From Tistlia consotensis USBA 355 (lineage in GTDB: Bacteria > Pseudomonadota > Alphaproteobacteria > Kiloniellales > DSM-21159): 64,000 nucleotides of DNA. The notes under the pieces are model-generated. The model was not told the DNA's origin. It saw only the letters and a list, made by a program, of their open reading frames with translations, and made no database searches. Where the stretch lies: NCBI RefSeq assembly GCF_900177295.1, contig NZ_FWZX01000024.1, positions 1-64,000 on the forward strand. The letters are read 5' to 3'. Shown here piece after piece: positions 10,233 to 19,134 of this stretch (position 1 is its first letter; every line of letters begins with the position of its first letter). The position numbers were made by a program, and so were the translations under genes.

Positions 10233-11720
10233 CTACAGCAGCCGCTCCTGCGTCGGCGCAGCGGGTGGCGGCGCCTTCTTCCTCGGCGTGCCGCCGCCGC
10301 CGGCCACGGCCGGAGCGCGGCCGTCGGCGAACTGCAGCTCCAGGGCCTCGCCGGCCGCGAGCTGGGCGGCGCGGGTGACCAGGCCGTCGGGGCCGTGGAC
10401 CACCGCGAAGCCGCGCTCCAGGGTCTTCTCGTAGGACAGGGTCTCCAGGCGCGCGCCCCAGGCCTCCAGGGCGTCGCGGGCCCTGGCGAGCTGGCGCTCG
10501 GCGCAGAGCGGCAGGCGCGTGCCGGCCTGGACCTCGGCGAGCGCGCGCCGGGCCGGCAGGGTCAGGCGCGGCACGACGCCCTCCAGGCGGTGCCTCAGCT
10601 CCGCGAGGCCCCGCTCGGCATAGGCGATCTGCTGGCGCGGGTGCGGCAGGCGGGCGCCGAGCTCGGCGGCCCGCGCGGCGCGGGCCTGCAGGAAGCCGCG
10701 CCAGGCGAGCTCCAGGCGCTCGATCCGCTCGTCCAGGGCCTGGCTCTTCTCGCCGAGCAGGCGGACCGGGTCTGGCAGGCCGCGGCCCAGGCTCTCGACC
10801 GCCGTGCGCCGCTCGGCCAGCAGGCGCTGGCCGGCGCCGAGCTTGCGCCGCTCCAGGTCGAGCAGTGTCGCGACCAGCTCGCCGCGCACCGGCACGGCGA
10901 TCTCGGCGGCCGCGGTCGGCGTCGGCGCCCGGCGGTCCGAGGCGTAGTCGATCAGGGTCGTGTCGGTCTCGTGGCCGACCGCGGAGATCAGCGGGATCGC
11001 CGACTCGGCCGCGGCGCGCACCACGACCTCCTCGTTGAAGGCCCAGAGGTCCTCCAGGGAGCCGCCGCCGCGCGCCACGATCAGCACGTCGGGCCGCGGC
11101 ACCGCCCCGCCTTCCGGCAGGGCGTTGAAGCCGCGGATCGCGCGGGCGACCTGCTCCGCCGCGCCCTCGCCCTGGACCAGCACCGGCCAGACCAGGACGT
11201 GGCGCGGGAAGCGGTCGGCGAGGCGGTGCAGGATGTCGCGGATGACGGCGCCGGTCGGCGAGGTGACCACGCCGATGACCTCGGGCAGATAGGGCAGCGG
11301 CCGCTTGCGCGCCTCGGCGAACAACCCCTCCTCGGCCAGCCTGCGGCGCCGGTCCTCGAGCAGCTTGAGCAGCGCGCCCTCGCCGGCCAGCTCCAGGCTG
11401 TCGATGACCAGCTGGTACTTGGAGCGGCCGGGGAAGGTGGTGATGCGGCCGGTCGCGACGACCTCCATGCCGTCCTCGGGCCGGAGGCCGAGGCGCGCCG
11501 CCGTGCCCTTCCAGCAGACCGCGTCGATCGCCGCCTCGGCGTCCTTCAGCGTCAGGTAGAGGTGGCCCGAGGCGGCGCGCTTGAAGCCGGAGATCTCGCC
11601 GCGCACGCGCACCCGCTCGAAGCGGTCCTCGAGGGTGCGCTTGATCGCCCGGCTGATCTCCGAGACGGAGAGCTCGGGCAGGTTGCCGGGGGTGGCTGCG
11701 GGGAGGTCGAGATCGGTCAT
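10233..11720 (-). CDS. xseA: Exodeoxyribonuclease VII large subunit
   Basis: 495 residues. The N-terminal OB domain (~18-110, with VRGEISGFKRAASGHLYLTLKD-like core) is followed by the catalytic domain containing GVVTSPTGAVIRD (~148), ARGGGSLEDLWAFNEE (~228) and SAVGHETD (~255), all signatures of XseA. A coiled-coil region (~280-420) follows, then a Pro/Ala-rich tail. With XseB (not in this window) it degrades single-stranded DNA. The gene is divergent from the small HTH islet gene. Confidence 0.93.
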   Translation of the reverse strand: MTDLDLPAATPGNLPELSVSEISRAIKRTLEDRFERVRVRGEISGFKRAASGHLYLTLKDAEAAIDAVCWKGTAARLGLRPEDGMEVVATGRITTFPGRSKYQLVIDSLELAGEGALLKLLEDRRRRLAEEGLFAEARKRPLPYLPEVIGVVTSPTGAVIRDILHRLADRFPRHVLVWPVLVQGEGAAEQVARAIRGFNALPEGGAVPRPDVLIVARGGGSLEDLWAFNEEVVVRAAAESAIPLISAVGHETDTTLIDYASDRRAPTPTAAAEIAVPVRGELVATLLDLERRKLGAGQRLLAERRTAVESLGRGLPDPVRLLGEKSQALDERIERLELAWRGFLQARAARAAELGARLPHPRQQIAYAERGLAELRHRLEGVVPRLTLPARRALAEVQAGTRLPLCAERQLARARDALEAWGARLETLSYEKTLERGFAVVHGPDGLVTRAAQLAAGEALELQFADGRAPAVAGGGGTPRKKAPPPAAPTQERLL

Positions 11721-11739
11721 GGCTTCTTTCTAACAGATT

Positions 11740-11753
11740 CCTCTCATGAGAGG
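11740..11753. promoter_or_regulatory. 14-base perfect palindrome upstream of the HTH islet gene
   Basis: CCTCTCATGAGAGG is self-complementary. It lies 20 bases upstream of the xseA start and ~40 bases upstream of the small HTH gene, in the only gap between these divergent genes, which is where an autoregulatory operator would sit. Its function is inferred. Confidence 0.4.
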
Positions 11754-11792
11754 ATCGTGGATGTTGAAGCACTCATGACCGCGGAGCGAACC

Positions 11793-12029
11793 ATGACTTC
11801 TCATGACTTGGCGCAAGATGGGCTCTCAGTTCTCAAGAAGGCAATATGCCAGTATCTTGGAGAAAATCCTGAGGGAAGGACTAATTCTCAGATCTCCAGA
11901 GACCTGGGGATTCAATCTCATCAAAACGGCAACCAACCAAATTATTTAGCATGGTCTGTCCTGGGTCTTCTAATGGAAGAAGGTCGCGTTTGTCGGGATG
12001 GCAGGCTATACCGACGCCGACAGGACTAG
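11793..12029 (+). CDS. Small winged-helix-like protein in an AT-richer islet
   Basis: 78 residues from the ATG preceded by GCGGAGCGAACC; an in-frame ATG at 11775 would add six residues. Residues ~8-75 read like a winged helix: LSVLKKAICQYLGENP, then a helix-turn-helix-like part (TNSQISRDLGIQ) and a recognition/wing part ending SVLGLLMEEGRVCRDGRLY. I recall similar small conserved proteins of unknown role but cannot name a family. Base composition is much lower in G+C than both neighbours (AATTATTTAGC, AAAACGGCAACC), pointing to recent acquisition. It sits 21 bases before purD. Confidence 0.65.
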   Translation: MTSHDLAQDGLSVLKKAICQYLGENPEGRTNSQISRDLGIQSHQNGNQPNYLAWSVLGLLMEEGRVCRDGRLYRRRQD

Positions 12030-12050
12030 AAGCATAGAGAGATAACTCGC

Positions 12051-13325
12051 ATGAGAATCCTGGTGGTCGGCGGCGGCGGCCGCGAGCATGCGCTCTGCTG
12101 GGCGATCGCGGCCTCGCCGCTCTGCGAGAAGCTGTGGTGCGCGCCGGGCAACGCCGGCATCGCCGAAGAGGCCGAGTGCCTGCCGATCGCGGCCGAGGAC
12201 ATCGACGGCCTGGTCGAATTCGCCGTCGAGCAGCAGCTCGACCTGGTTGTCGTCGGCCCAGAGGGGCCGCTGGTGCTCGGCCTGGTCGACCGGCTCGAGT
12301 CGGCCGGCATCAAGGCCTTCGGGCCGAGCGCCGCGGCGGCGCGCCTGGAGGGCTCCAAGGGCTTCATGAAGGATCTCTGCGCGCGCCACGGCATCCCGAC
12401 CGCGCGCTACGGCCGCTTCTCCGACCCGCAGGCCGCCAAGCGGATGGCCCGCGAGCTCGGTGCGCCGGTCGTGGTCAAGGCCGACGGCCTGGCCGCCGGC
12501 AAGGGCGTCACCGTCGCCGGGACCCTGGACGAGGCCGAGCGGGCGATCGAGGAGGCGCTGGTCGGCGGCCGCTTCGGCGCGGCCGGCCACGAGGTCGTGG
12601 TCGAGGAGTTCCTGGCCGGCGAGGAGGTCTCCTTCTTCGCGCTCTGTGACGGCGAGCGGGCGCTGCCGCTGGCCTCGGCCCAGGACCACAAGCGCGCCTT
12701 CGACAACGACGAGGGCCCGAACACCGGCGGCATGGGCGCCTACTCGCCGGCGCCCGTCCTGACGCCGGCGCTGCAGGCCCGGGTCATGGCCGAGATCGTC
12801 GAGCCGACGGTCGCCGCCATGAAGGCCGAGGGCGCGCCCTTCAAGGGCGTGCTCTTCGCCGGCCTGATGATTGCGGCCGACGGCACGCCGCGGCTGCTGG
12901 AGCACAACGTCCGCTTCGGCGATCCCGAGTGCCAGGCACTGATGCTGCGCCTCAAGAGCGACCTGCTGCCGGCGCTGATCGCCGCGGCCGACGGGCAGCT
13001 CGCCAGCTTCGACCTGCGCTGGTACGACGAGGCCGCCCTGGTCGTAGTGCTGGCCGCGAAGGGCTATCCCGGCCGCTACGAGAAGGGCACGGAGATCCGC
13101 GGCCTGGAACGGGCGGCGCAGGTCGAGGAGGTGACGATCTTCCACGCCGGCACCAGCTGGTCCGAGAGCGGCGCCCTGACCGCGACCGGCGGCCGCGTGC
13201 TCGGCGTCGGCGCGCTCGGCGCGACCCTCGCCCAGGCCCGCGACCGTGCCTACCAGGCGGTCGAGCGGATCGACTGGCCCGAGGGCTTCTGCCGCCGCGA
13301 CATCGGCGGGCGGGCGCCGAGGTGA
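12051..13325 (+). CDS. purD: Phosphoribosylamine--glycine ligase
   Basis: 424 residues, the family's usual length. It catalyses the second step of purine synthesis, forming glycinamide ribonucleotide with [18 protein letters not shown] at the N-terminus, the [10 protein letters not shown] stretch (~66), the ATP-grasp core ([13 protein letters not shown], ~140-152), [22 protein letters not shown] (~205, shown in outline), and [12 protein letters not shown] (~284) are all present. It is preceded by the small HTH gene and is otherwise monocistronic. Confidence 0.95.
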   Translation: MRILVVGGGGREHALCWAIAASPLCEKLWCAPGNAGIAEEAECLPIAAEDIDGLVEFAVEQQLDLVVVGPEGPLVLGLVDRLESAGIKAFGPSAAAARLEGSKGFMKDLCARHGIPTARYGRFSDPQAAKRMARELGAPVVVKADGLAAGKGVTVAGTLDEAERAIEEALVGGRFGAAGHEVVVEEFLAGEEVSFFALCDGERALPLASAQDHKRAFDNDEGPNTGGMGAYSPAPVLTPALQARVMAEIVEPTVAAMKAEGAPFKGVLFAGLMIAADGTPRLLEHNVRFGDPECQALMLRLKSDLLPALIAAADGQLASFDLRWYDEAALVVVLAAKGYPGRYEKGTEIRGLERAAQVEEVTIFHAGTSWSESGALTATGGRVLGVGALGATLAQARDRAYQAVERIDWPEGFCRRDIGGRAPR

Positions 13326-13347
13326 GGGCGCAGGACGACCTGCGCCG

Positions 13348-13665
13348 TCACCCCTGAGCCGGCCGGCTGCGCCCGCGCCAGCCGCCGCGGCGGCCGCGGG
13401 CCGGCGGCTCCGCCGAGGCGGCCTCGCGCAGCAGGGCGATCAGGCGGCCGCGCGGGTCGTCGGGCGGCGGGCCCTCGGCGAGATCGTAGGCCTCGAGCAG
13501 GCGCGCCGCGGCGGCCTTCATGTCGAGGCCGTCGGGCAGCTTCAGGGTCCAGGCGAGCAGCAGGTCCTGGGCCGGGCCGGGGAACTCGGGGCCCATGCGC
13601 AGCACCTCGAGCACCAGGCCGCCCGGGTCCTCCGGGGCCGGCCGCTCGGGCAGCGGCGCGCTCAT
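13348..13665 (-). CDS. Conserved-looking hypothetical protein, third gene of the hisC operon
   Basis: 105 residues, acidic and Pro/Leu-rich in the first two thirds (LVLEVLRMGPEFPGPAQDLLLAW, then LDMKAAAARLLEAYDLAEG), with a basic Arg/Gly-rich tail. No domain recognised. Its ATG overlaps the methyltransferase stop (ATGA), so it is translated as part of the hisC-methyltransferase unit. The gene is convergent with purD, 22 bases away. Confidence 0.6.
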   Translation of the reverse strand: MSAPLPERPAPEDPGGLVLEVLRMGPEFPGPAQDLLLAWTLKLPDGLDMKAAAARLLEAYDLAEGPPPDDPRGRLIALLREAASAEPPARGRRGGWRGRSRPAQG

Positions 13666-14363
13666 CGCCGGACCAGCAGGTTGGCGCGCATCGGCTGGGA
13701 GAAGACCCAGCCCTTCTCCGTCTCGCGGCCGAGCGCGCGGAAGGCCTTCTCCCAGTCGCTGCGGATCGCGGCGATCTGCGGGGCCCGCCTGGGGTCGACC
13801 TTCTCGAAGTCCCGCGCCGCCGCCTCGAAGTCGGCATAGACGACCTCGGTGTCGTAGAAGAGCTCCCGCTCCTGGCGCCAGCCGGGCCCGTCGGCGGCGC
13901 GTCGCAGGGCCGCGTAGGCCTCGGCGCGCACCGCCCTCTCGTCGTCGATCGGCCTGCCGAACTCGTAGGAGGCGCCCTCGGCGAGCGGCTCGACGATGCA
14001 GAGCCGGCCGTCTGCGGCCAGCACCCGCTGCGCCTCGGCCAGGGCCCGATCCATCAGGGCGGCCGGCACGTGGTGCAGCGAGTTGAAGAAGATCGCCGCG
14101 TCCTGGCTGCCGTCGGCCAGCGGCAGGGCCTCGGCGCCGGCCGTCAGGTAGCGCTCGTCGGCCAGCCGCGGCTCCGCCTCGGCCTCGGCGACCCGCGCCG
14201 CCTGCGGCTCGACGCCGGTCATCCGGGCGCCGCGCCTGGCCAGGGCCCGGACCAGCGAGCCCGAGCCGCAGCCGATGTCGACGATCCGGCTGCCCTCGAG
14301 CGCCAGCAGCTCGCCCAGCACCTCGGTGTGGCGGCGCTTCGGCAGGTTCCCCGCGGCGCTCAT
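13662..14363 (-). CDS. Class I SAM-dependent methyltransferase
   Basis: 233 residues. Motif I is VDIGCGSGSLVRAL (~28-41), the acidic end of strand 2 is GVEPQAAR (~50), the motif around D-GSQDAAIFFNSLHHV (~85-99) and VLAADGRLCIVEP (~113) complete a methyltransferase type 11/25 fold. The substrate is unknown. Start overlaps the stop of the aminotransferase and its own stop overlaps the start of the next small gene, so all three are one coupled unit. Confidence 0.8.
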   Translation of the reverse strand: MSAAGNLPKRRHTEVLGELLALEGSRIVDIGCGSGSLVRALARRGARMTGVEPQAARVAEAEAEPRLADERYLTAGAEALPLADGSQDAAIFFNSLHHVPAALMDRALAEAQRVLAADGRLCIVEPLAEGASYEFGRPIDDERAVRAEAYAALRRAADGPGWRQERELFYDTEVVYADFEAAARDFEKVDPRRAPQIAAIRSDWEKAFRALGRETEKGWVFSQPMRANLLVRR

Positions 14364-15514
14364 TCCGCCGGCTCCAGCCGCTCTTCGCCGAGCGCCTCCA
14401 GCGCGTCGGCGAAGAGCGGCGCGAAGGCGGCGCGCTCCTCCTCGGTGCCGACCGTGACCCGGACGTAGCGGTCGAGCGGCGGCTGGCCGGGCCGGCGCAC
14501 GAAGACGCCGCGCTCGCCGAGCAGCTCGACCATGCGGATCGAGCGCCCGGCGCTGCCCAGGTCGAAGGCGACGAAGTTGGTCAGCGACGGCAGGGTCGGC
14601 AGGTCGAGGCGCTGGCCCAGGCGCCGGTAGTCCTCGCGGCCTTCGGCGACGCTGCGCACGACCGTGCCGGCGAAGGCCTGGTCGTCGAGCGCGGCCGCGG
14701 CGGCGAGCTGGGCCAGCCGGCCGACGCCGAAGTGCAGGCGGATCTTGTCGAAGGCCGCGACGATCTCGCGCGCCGCGACGGCGTAGCCGACCCGCATGCC
14801 CGCCAGGCCGTGGGCCTTGGAGAAGGTGCGCAGCCGGATCAGCCGCGGGTCCTCGGCCTCGACCGGCAGCAGCTCCTCGGCCGGTGCGAACTCGGCATAG
14901 GCCTCGTCGAGCAGCAGCAGGCAGTTCTCCGGCAGGCCCTCGAGCAGCGCCGTCACGGCGTCGCGGCCGTGGAAGCTGCCGCTCGGGTTGTCCGGGTTGG
15001 CGAGGTAGAGCAGCTTGGCCCGCTCGCGGCGGGCCGCGGCCAGCAGAGCCTCCAGGTCGTTGTCGCCGGCCTCGCGGTAGGGCACGAAGACCAGCCGGCC
15101 GCCGTAGCCGTTGACCTGGTAGTTGAAGGTCGGATAGGCGCCGAGCGAGGTGACGACCGCCTCGCCGGGCTCGACGAAGGCGCGCACGATCAGGCCGAGC
15201 AGGCCGTCGATGCCCTCGCCGACGACCAGGTTGCCGCGCGTCACGCCGAGCCGGGCCGCCAGCGCCTCGCGCAGCTCGTGGTGCTCCGGGTCGCAGTACC
15301 AGTTGGCGCGCTCCGATTCCCGGTGCAGCACGGCCTGGACCCGCGGCGAGACGCCGAAGGCCGACTCGTTGGCGCCGAGGCGCAGCGCGAAGACGCCGCC
15401 GCGCCGCCGCTCCAGGGTCTCCGGGCCGACGAAGGGCGTGGTCGCCGGCAGCGCCTCGAGCAGGCCGGTGAAGGCGGGGCGGAGGAGGGGGGAAGGGCGC
15501 GGGGCCTCGGACAT
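14360..15514 (-). CDS. hisC: Histidinol-phosphate aminotransferase-like class II aminotransferase
   Basis: 384 residues from MSEAPRPSP. PLP enzyme of fold type I: LGANESAFGVSP (~46-57), LANPDNPSGS (171-180), DEAYAEF (203-209), and the Schiff-base lysine K233 in RTFSKAHGLAGMRVGYA. The wording fits HisC-type enzymes that transaminate imidazole-acetol phosphate or aromatic amino acids. It heads a coupled set with a methyltransferase and a small protein rather than a his operon, so a different substrate is possible. Confidence 0.8.
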   Translation of the reverse strand: MSEAPRPSPLLRPAFTGLLEALPATTPFVGPETLERRRGGVFALRLGANESAFGVSPRVQAVLHRESERANWYCDPEHHELREALAARLGVTRGNLVVGEGIDGLLGLIVRAFVEPGEAVVTSLGAYPTFNYQVNGYGGRLVFVPYREAGDNDLEALLAAARRERAKLLYLANPDNPSGSFHGRDAVTALLEGLPENCLLLLDEAYAEFAPAEELLPVEAEDPRLIRLRTFSKAHGLAGMRVGYAVAAREIVAAFDKIRLHFGVGRLAQLAAAAALDDQAFAGTVVRSVAEGREDYRRLGQRLDLPTLPSLTNFVAFDLGSAGRSIRMVELLGERGVFVRRPGQPPLDRYVRVTVGTEEERAAFAPLFADALEALGEERLEPAE

Positions 15515-15663
15515 CGCGCGGCTTTCTGCTGTCGTACGGTTTCGAGGGGGCGATGGGCGCGCCGCATCAGTCGACGCGCCGCGACCGCACCCTCGGCGGA
15601 CAGCTTTATGGCACGGGCGATCTCCGGTTTCGAGAGGCGAAGGCGGGGGTGGCCGCCGGGCGA

Positions 15664-16257
15664 TCAGCCGAGCCCGACCTCGTTCGCGAAGGCCGAGAGC
15701 GGCTGGTAGAAGCTGCTCTTCTTCAGCGCCGCCAGCGAGGTCTTGCCCTGGGACACGAGGGTCTTCACGACGTCCGCCGGCAGCCAGAAGATGCCGTTGT
15801 CGGCGCTGCTCAGCGGATTGAAGTTGTAGAAGAAGTAGTAGGCCTTGGCGAAGCCGCCCTCGTCCTGCGCCTCCTCGTCGATGCCGGCCGTCGTCTCCAG
15901 CAGCAGATCGACCTGCAGCTTGCCGGTCGATCCGACCGTGTGGTCGAGCTCGTCGTACTGCAGGGTCAGGGGGTTGAGCCGCTTGGCCTGGATCAGGAAC
16001 AGCTTCTTGCCGCCGCTCGCCTTGTCGATCCAGATCAGGTCGGCGCCGGTCTTCGGCTCGTTGGGGAAGGACGGCACCAGGACGTCTGGGTCCTGGTCCT
16101 GCACCGTGCCGACCATCAGGGCCGTGAAGCCCTCCTCGCGCAGGGCGCCGAGGCTGAGCTGGAGGGTCTGCATGAGCTTGGCGACGGCCGTGCTCGCCGC
16201 GGTCAGGGCGGCCGCGAGCTGCTGCGTCGGCGTCTGGGTCGGGGGCTGGTCGGACAT
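15664..16257 (-). CDS. Orphan protein with a restriction-endonuclease-like core (DUF6615-like)
   Basis: 197 residues from the ATG with a strong AAGGAG Shine-Dalgarno (an upstream ATG adding 29 residues lacks one). After a Ser/Thr/Gln-rich N-terminus, residues ~45-170 show REEGFTALMVG, then KTGADLIWID, then LFLIQAKRL, then QVDLLLE and AKAYYFFYNF. The E...GAD...QAK order matches a PD-(D/E)XK nuclease fold with Gln in the last acidic place, and resembles DUF6615-type hypotheticals from memory. No signal peptide. Function unknown; anti-foreign-DNA activity is only a guess. It is upstream of hisC and divergent from the MaoC gene. Confidence 0.6.
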   Translation of the reverse strand: MSDQPPTQTPTQQLAAALTAASTAVAKLMQTLQLSLGALREEGFTALMVGTVQDQDPDVLVPSFPNEPKTGADLIWIDKASGGKKLFLIQAKRLNPLTLQYDELDHTVGSTGKLQVDLLLETTAGIDEEAQDEGGFAKAYYFFYNFNPLSSADNGIFWLPADVVKTLVSQGKTSLAALKKSSFYQPLSAFANEVGLG

Positions 16258-16456
16258 GCTTGTCTCCTTCGGTTCCGCGGCGGCGGCCGGGCGCGGGCTC
16301 TGCGTCAGGGCACCGATCAGCAGCGGCGCCAGCCAGTCCGTCATTGCCGCCTTTCCCCTCGCTCCGCTCCGCCGCTAAGCTTCGCGCCCGAAGCCAAGAC
16401 GCGAGAGGAGCCAGCGGCGTGACGCGAGCAGAGGAACCGGGAGCGGCGGGCGGCCG

Positions 16457-17299
16457 ATGAGCGGGGATTTCCAGGACTGGATCGGGCGCGAGCGGCTGGC
16501 CGAGGACCGCATCGACCTCAATCGCGCCGAGGGGCTGCGCGTCACGCTGGAGAGCCCGGACCCGGCCTTCGCCGAGGGCCGGCCGCTGCCCGAGCTCTGG
16601 CACTGGGCCTATTTCTGGGAGTTCCCGCCGCTCTCCGGAGTCGGGCCGGACGGCCATGCGGCGCGCGGCGAGTTCCTGCCGCCGCTGCCGCTGCCGCGGC
16701 GCATGTGGGCCGGCAGCCGCCTGACCTGGCACGCGCCGCTGCCGGTCGGCGCGGCGGCGCGGCGGACCTCGACCATTCTGAAGGTGGAACAGAAGACGGG
16801 GCGCAGCGGCCGCCTCGCCTTCGTGACGGTCGGCCACCGCATCGAGGGTCCCGGGGGCCTGGCGATCGAGGAGGAGCACGACATCGTCTACCGCGAGGCC
16901 GCCCAGCCCGGCGCGCCGCCCGCGGCCGGCCCCGCGCCGGCGCCGGCGGAAGCGCCCTGGCGCCGCGAGATCCGGCCGACGCCGGTGCTGCTGTTCCGCT
17001 ACTCGGCGCTGACCTTCAACGGCCACCGCATCCACTACGACCAGCCCTATGCGACCGGCGTCGAGGGCTATCCCGGCCTGATCGTCCACGGCCCCCTGCT
17101 GGCGACCCTGATGGTCGACCTGGCGCGGCGCGAGGCGCCGGGGCGCCGGATCGCCGGCTTCGCCTTCCGCGCCCGCTCGCCGATCTTCGACACCGCGCCC
17201 TTCGCGGTCTGCGGCGCGCCGAGCGGCGACGCCGCCGCGGTCTGGGTCGCCGGCCCGCAGGGCGAGCTGGCGATGCAGGGCGAGGTGACCTTCGGCTAG
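16457..17299 (+). CDS. MaoC-like / FAS1-type dehydratase (mesaconyl-C4-CoA or HTD2-like hydratase)
   Basis: 280 residues forming a tandem hot-dog protein. The N-terminal half (ELWHWAYFWEFPPLSGVGPDGH, in outline ~48-70; FLPPLPLPRRMWAGS) is typical of FAS1-like dehydratases, and the second half has the hydratase motif FRYSALTFNGHRIHYD (~180-195) with the catalytic Asp/His pair, then YPGLIVHGPL. Relatives include mesaconyl-C4-CoA hydratase and mitochondrial HTD2. The substrate is inferred. Its last 4 bases overlap the convergent methyltransferase. Confidence 0.8.
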   Translation: MSGDFQDWIGRERLAEDRIDLNRAEGLRVTLESPDPAFAEGRPLPELWHWAYFWEFPPLSGVGPDGHAARGEFLPPLPLPRRMWAGSRLTWHAPLPVGAAARRTSTILKVEQKTGRSGRLAFVTVGHRIEGPGGLAIEEEHDIVYREAAQPGAPPAAGPAPAPAEAPWRREIRPTPVLLFRYSALTFNGHRIHYDQPYATGVEGYPGLIVHGPLLATLMVDLARREAPGRRIAGFAFRARSPIFDTAPFAVCGAPSGDAAAVWVAGPQGELAMQGEVTFG

Positions 17300-17997
17300 C
17301 GGCGCCCTCTCTGGCCCGGCCTGCGGGCGGCGATCACGGCGAAGCGCTTGTCCTGGAACGGGCAGGCGACGGCCTCGAAGCCGAGGTCGCGCAGCCAGCC
17401 GAGCTGGCGCCCGAGCGGCGCGCAGCGGTCGTGCGCCATGCGTGCCTGCGCCGCCGTCAGGTCCTTGTTGGTGACCCCGGCCGCCTTGACCCGGAGCAGC
17501 CAGTCGAGGGCCCAGTCGCGCTCCTCGGCCTCGCTGCCGCCCAGCACCTGCTCGGCGTTGACGAAGACGCCGCCGGGCCTCAGCGCGGCGAGGACCCGGC
17601 CGTAGAGCGCCCGCTTGCCGGCATCGTCCAGGTGGTGGACGGCGAGCGCCGAGACGACCGCGTCCCAGGGGCCGCCGAGGGCATCGGTGGCGAAGTCCAG
17701 GCTGCGGAACTCGGCGAGCGGATCGCCGGCCAGGCGCTCGCGCGCCCGGGCCAGCATCTCGGCGCTGCCGTCGGTGACGGTCAGGCGCGCCCTGGGCAGG
17801 GCCTGGCGCAGCATCGCCGAGAACAGGCCGGTGCCGGCACCCAGGTCGAGGATCGCCGGCGACTCGGCGGCGGCGAAGGGCAGGGCGGCCAGCGCCGCCC
17901 CGTAGAAGCCGTCAAAGCAGGGGATCAGCTGGCGCCGGGCCCGGTCGTAGTCGCCGGCGTCGGCGCCGAAGGCGCGGGTCACCTCGGGCGTGCTCAT
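17296..17997 (-). CDS. Class I SAM-dependent methyltransferase
   Basis: 233 residues. ILDLGAGTGLFSAML (~49-63) is motif I, VTDGSAEML (~74) follows, then a VVSALAVHHLDD stretch (~113) and LRPGGVFVNAEQVLGG (~140). This resembles small-molecule or tRNA-like methyltransferases of the methyltransf_12/25 type; the substrate is unknown. It lies 10 bases downstream of mutY with a GGAGAGACG Shine-Dalgarno and is probably in its operon. Confidence 0.8.
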   Translation of the reverse strand: MSTPEVTRAFGADAGDYDRARRQLIPCFDGFYGAALAALPFAAAESPAILDLGAGTGLFSAMLRQALPRARLTVTDGSAEMLARARERLAGDPLAEFRSLDFATDALGGPWDAVVSALAVHHLDDAGKRALYGRVLAALRPGGVFVNAEQVLGGSEAEERDWALDWLLRVKAAGVTNKDLTAAQARMAHDRCAPLGRQLGWLRDLGFEAVACPFQDKRFAVIAARRPGQRGRR

Positions 17998-18007
17998 CGT
18001 CTCTCCG

Positions 18008-19093
18008 TCACGCGAGGCCGTGGCGCAGCAGCTTGCGCATCACGGTCGGCAGGGCCTCGCCGGCGAGGCCGTCGATCGGCACCCAGCGCGCGCCGGCCGG
18101 CGAGTCGGTCGCCGCCGGCAGCTCCGCGCGCCAGACCCCCAGCTCCAGGTGGAAGTGGGTGAAGGTGTGGCGCACCAGACCGGGCAGCGCGTCCCAGGCG
18201 GCCGGCAGCGGGGCGCTGCCCAGGGCCTCGGCCTCGGCCCAGGACTCGGTTCGCCAGTCGGTCGAGGGCAGCTCGGCCATGCCGCCGAGCAGGCCCTTGT
18301 CGGGGCGACGGCGCAGCAGGACGCGGCCGTCGGCGCGCCGGGCCAGGAAGGCGACGCCGCGCCGGGTCGGCCTCTCGGCCTTCGGCGCCTTCGCCGGCAG
18401 GCGCTCGGCGATGCCCAGGGCACGGGCGCGGCAGTCGGCTTCGAGCGGGCAGAGCAGGCACTTCGGCTTCGCCGGCAGGCAGACCGTGGCGCCCAGGTCC
18501 ATGGCGGCCTGGGCGTAGTCGCCCGGACGCGCGCTCGGGGTCAGGGTGGCGGCCAGGCGGCGCAGCTCGGGCTTGGCGCCGGGCAGCGGCTCGGCGACGG
18601 CGAAGAGCCGCGCGACGACCCGCTCGATGTTGCCGTCGAGCGGGCTCGCCGGCCGGTCGAAGGCGATCGCGGCGACGGCGGCCGCGGTGTAGGCGCCGAC
18701 GCCGGGCAGGGCGAGCAGCGCCGCCTCCTCGTCCGGGAAGGCGCCGCCGTGGCGCTCGACGACGGCCCGGGCGCAGGCGTGCAGGTTGCGCGCGCGGGCG
18801 TAGTAGCCGAGCCCCGCCCATTCGGCGAGCACGGCGTCAAGCGGCGCCGCGGCGAGCGCCGCGACCGTCGGCCAGCGCGCCGTGAAGCGCTCGAAGTAGG
18901 GGCCGACCGTGGCCACGGTCGTCTGCTGCAGCATGATCTCGGACAGCCAGACCCGGTAGGGGTCGGGCGTCTCGCCCGGCCCGGCCCGCCAGGGCAGCCG
19001 GCGGCGGTGGCGGTCGTACCAGGCGAGCAGCCGGCCGGCGACCGTCTCGGCCGTCGGGCTGTCGGGCTGCGGCGGAGGTGGCCGGCTGTCCAT
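18008..19093 (-). CDS. mutY: Adenine DNA glycosylase
   Basis: 361 residues. MutY removes adenine mispaired with 8-oxoguanine. The catalytic Glu is in WLSEIMLQQTT (E52), the helix-hairpin-helix is LPGVGAYTA (129-137), the catalytic Asp is D153 in PLDGNIERV, and a C-x6-C-x2-C-x5-C cluster (CLPAKPKCLLCPLEADC) binds 4Fe-4S. The C-terminal NUDIX-like domain with HTFTHFHLELGVW recognises 8-oxoG. It is divergent from the DUF721 gene, an arrangement common in alphaproteobacteria. Confidence 0.95.
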   Translation of the reverse strand: MDSRPPPPQPDSPTAETVAGRLLAWYDRHRRRLPWRAGPGETPDPYRVWLSEIMLQQTTVATVGPYFERFTARWPTVAALAAAPLDAVLAEWAGLGYYARARNLHACARAVVERHGGAFPDEEAALLALPGVGAYTAAAVAAIAFDRPASPLDGNIERVVARLFAVAEPLPGAKPELRRLAATLTPSARPGDYAQAAMDLGATVCLPAKPKCLLCPLEADCRARALGIAERLPAKAPKAERPTRRGVAFLARRADGRVLLRRRPDKGLLGGMAELPSTDWRTESWAEAEALGSAPLPAAWDALPGLVRHTFTHFHLELGVWRAELPAATDSPAGARWVPIDGLAGEALPTVMRKLLRHGLA

Positions 19094-19134
19094 GGGCTCC
19101 TCTATACTGGCCGCCGCCAGCAGCGGGAACCGCC

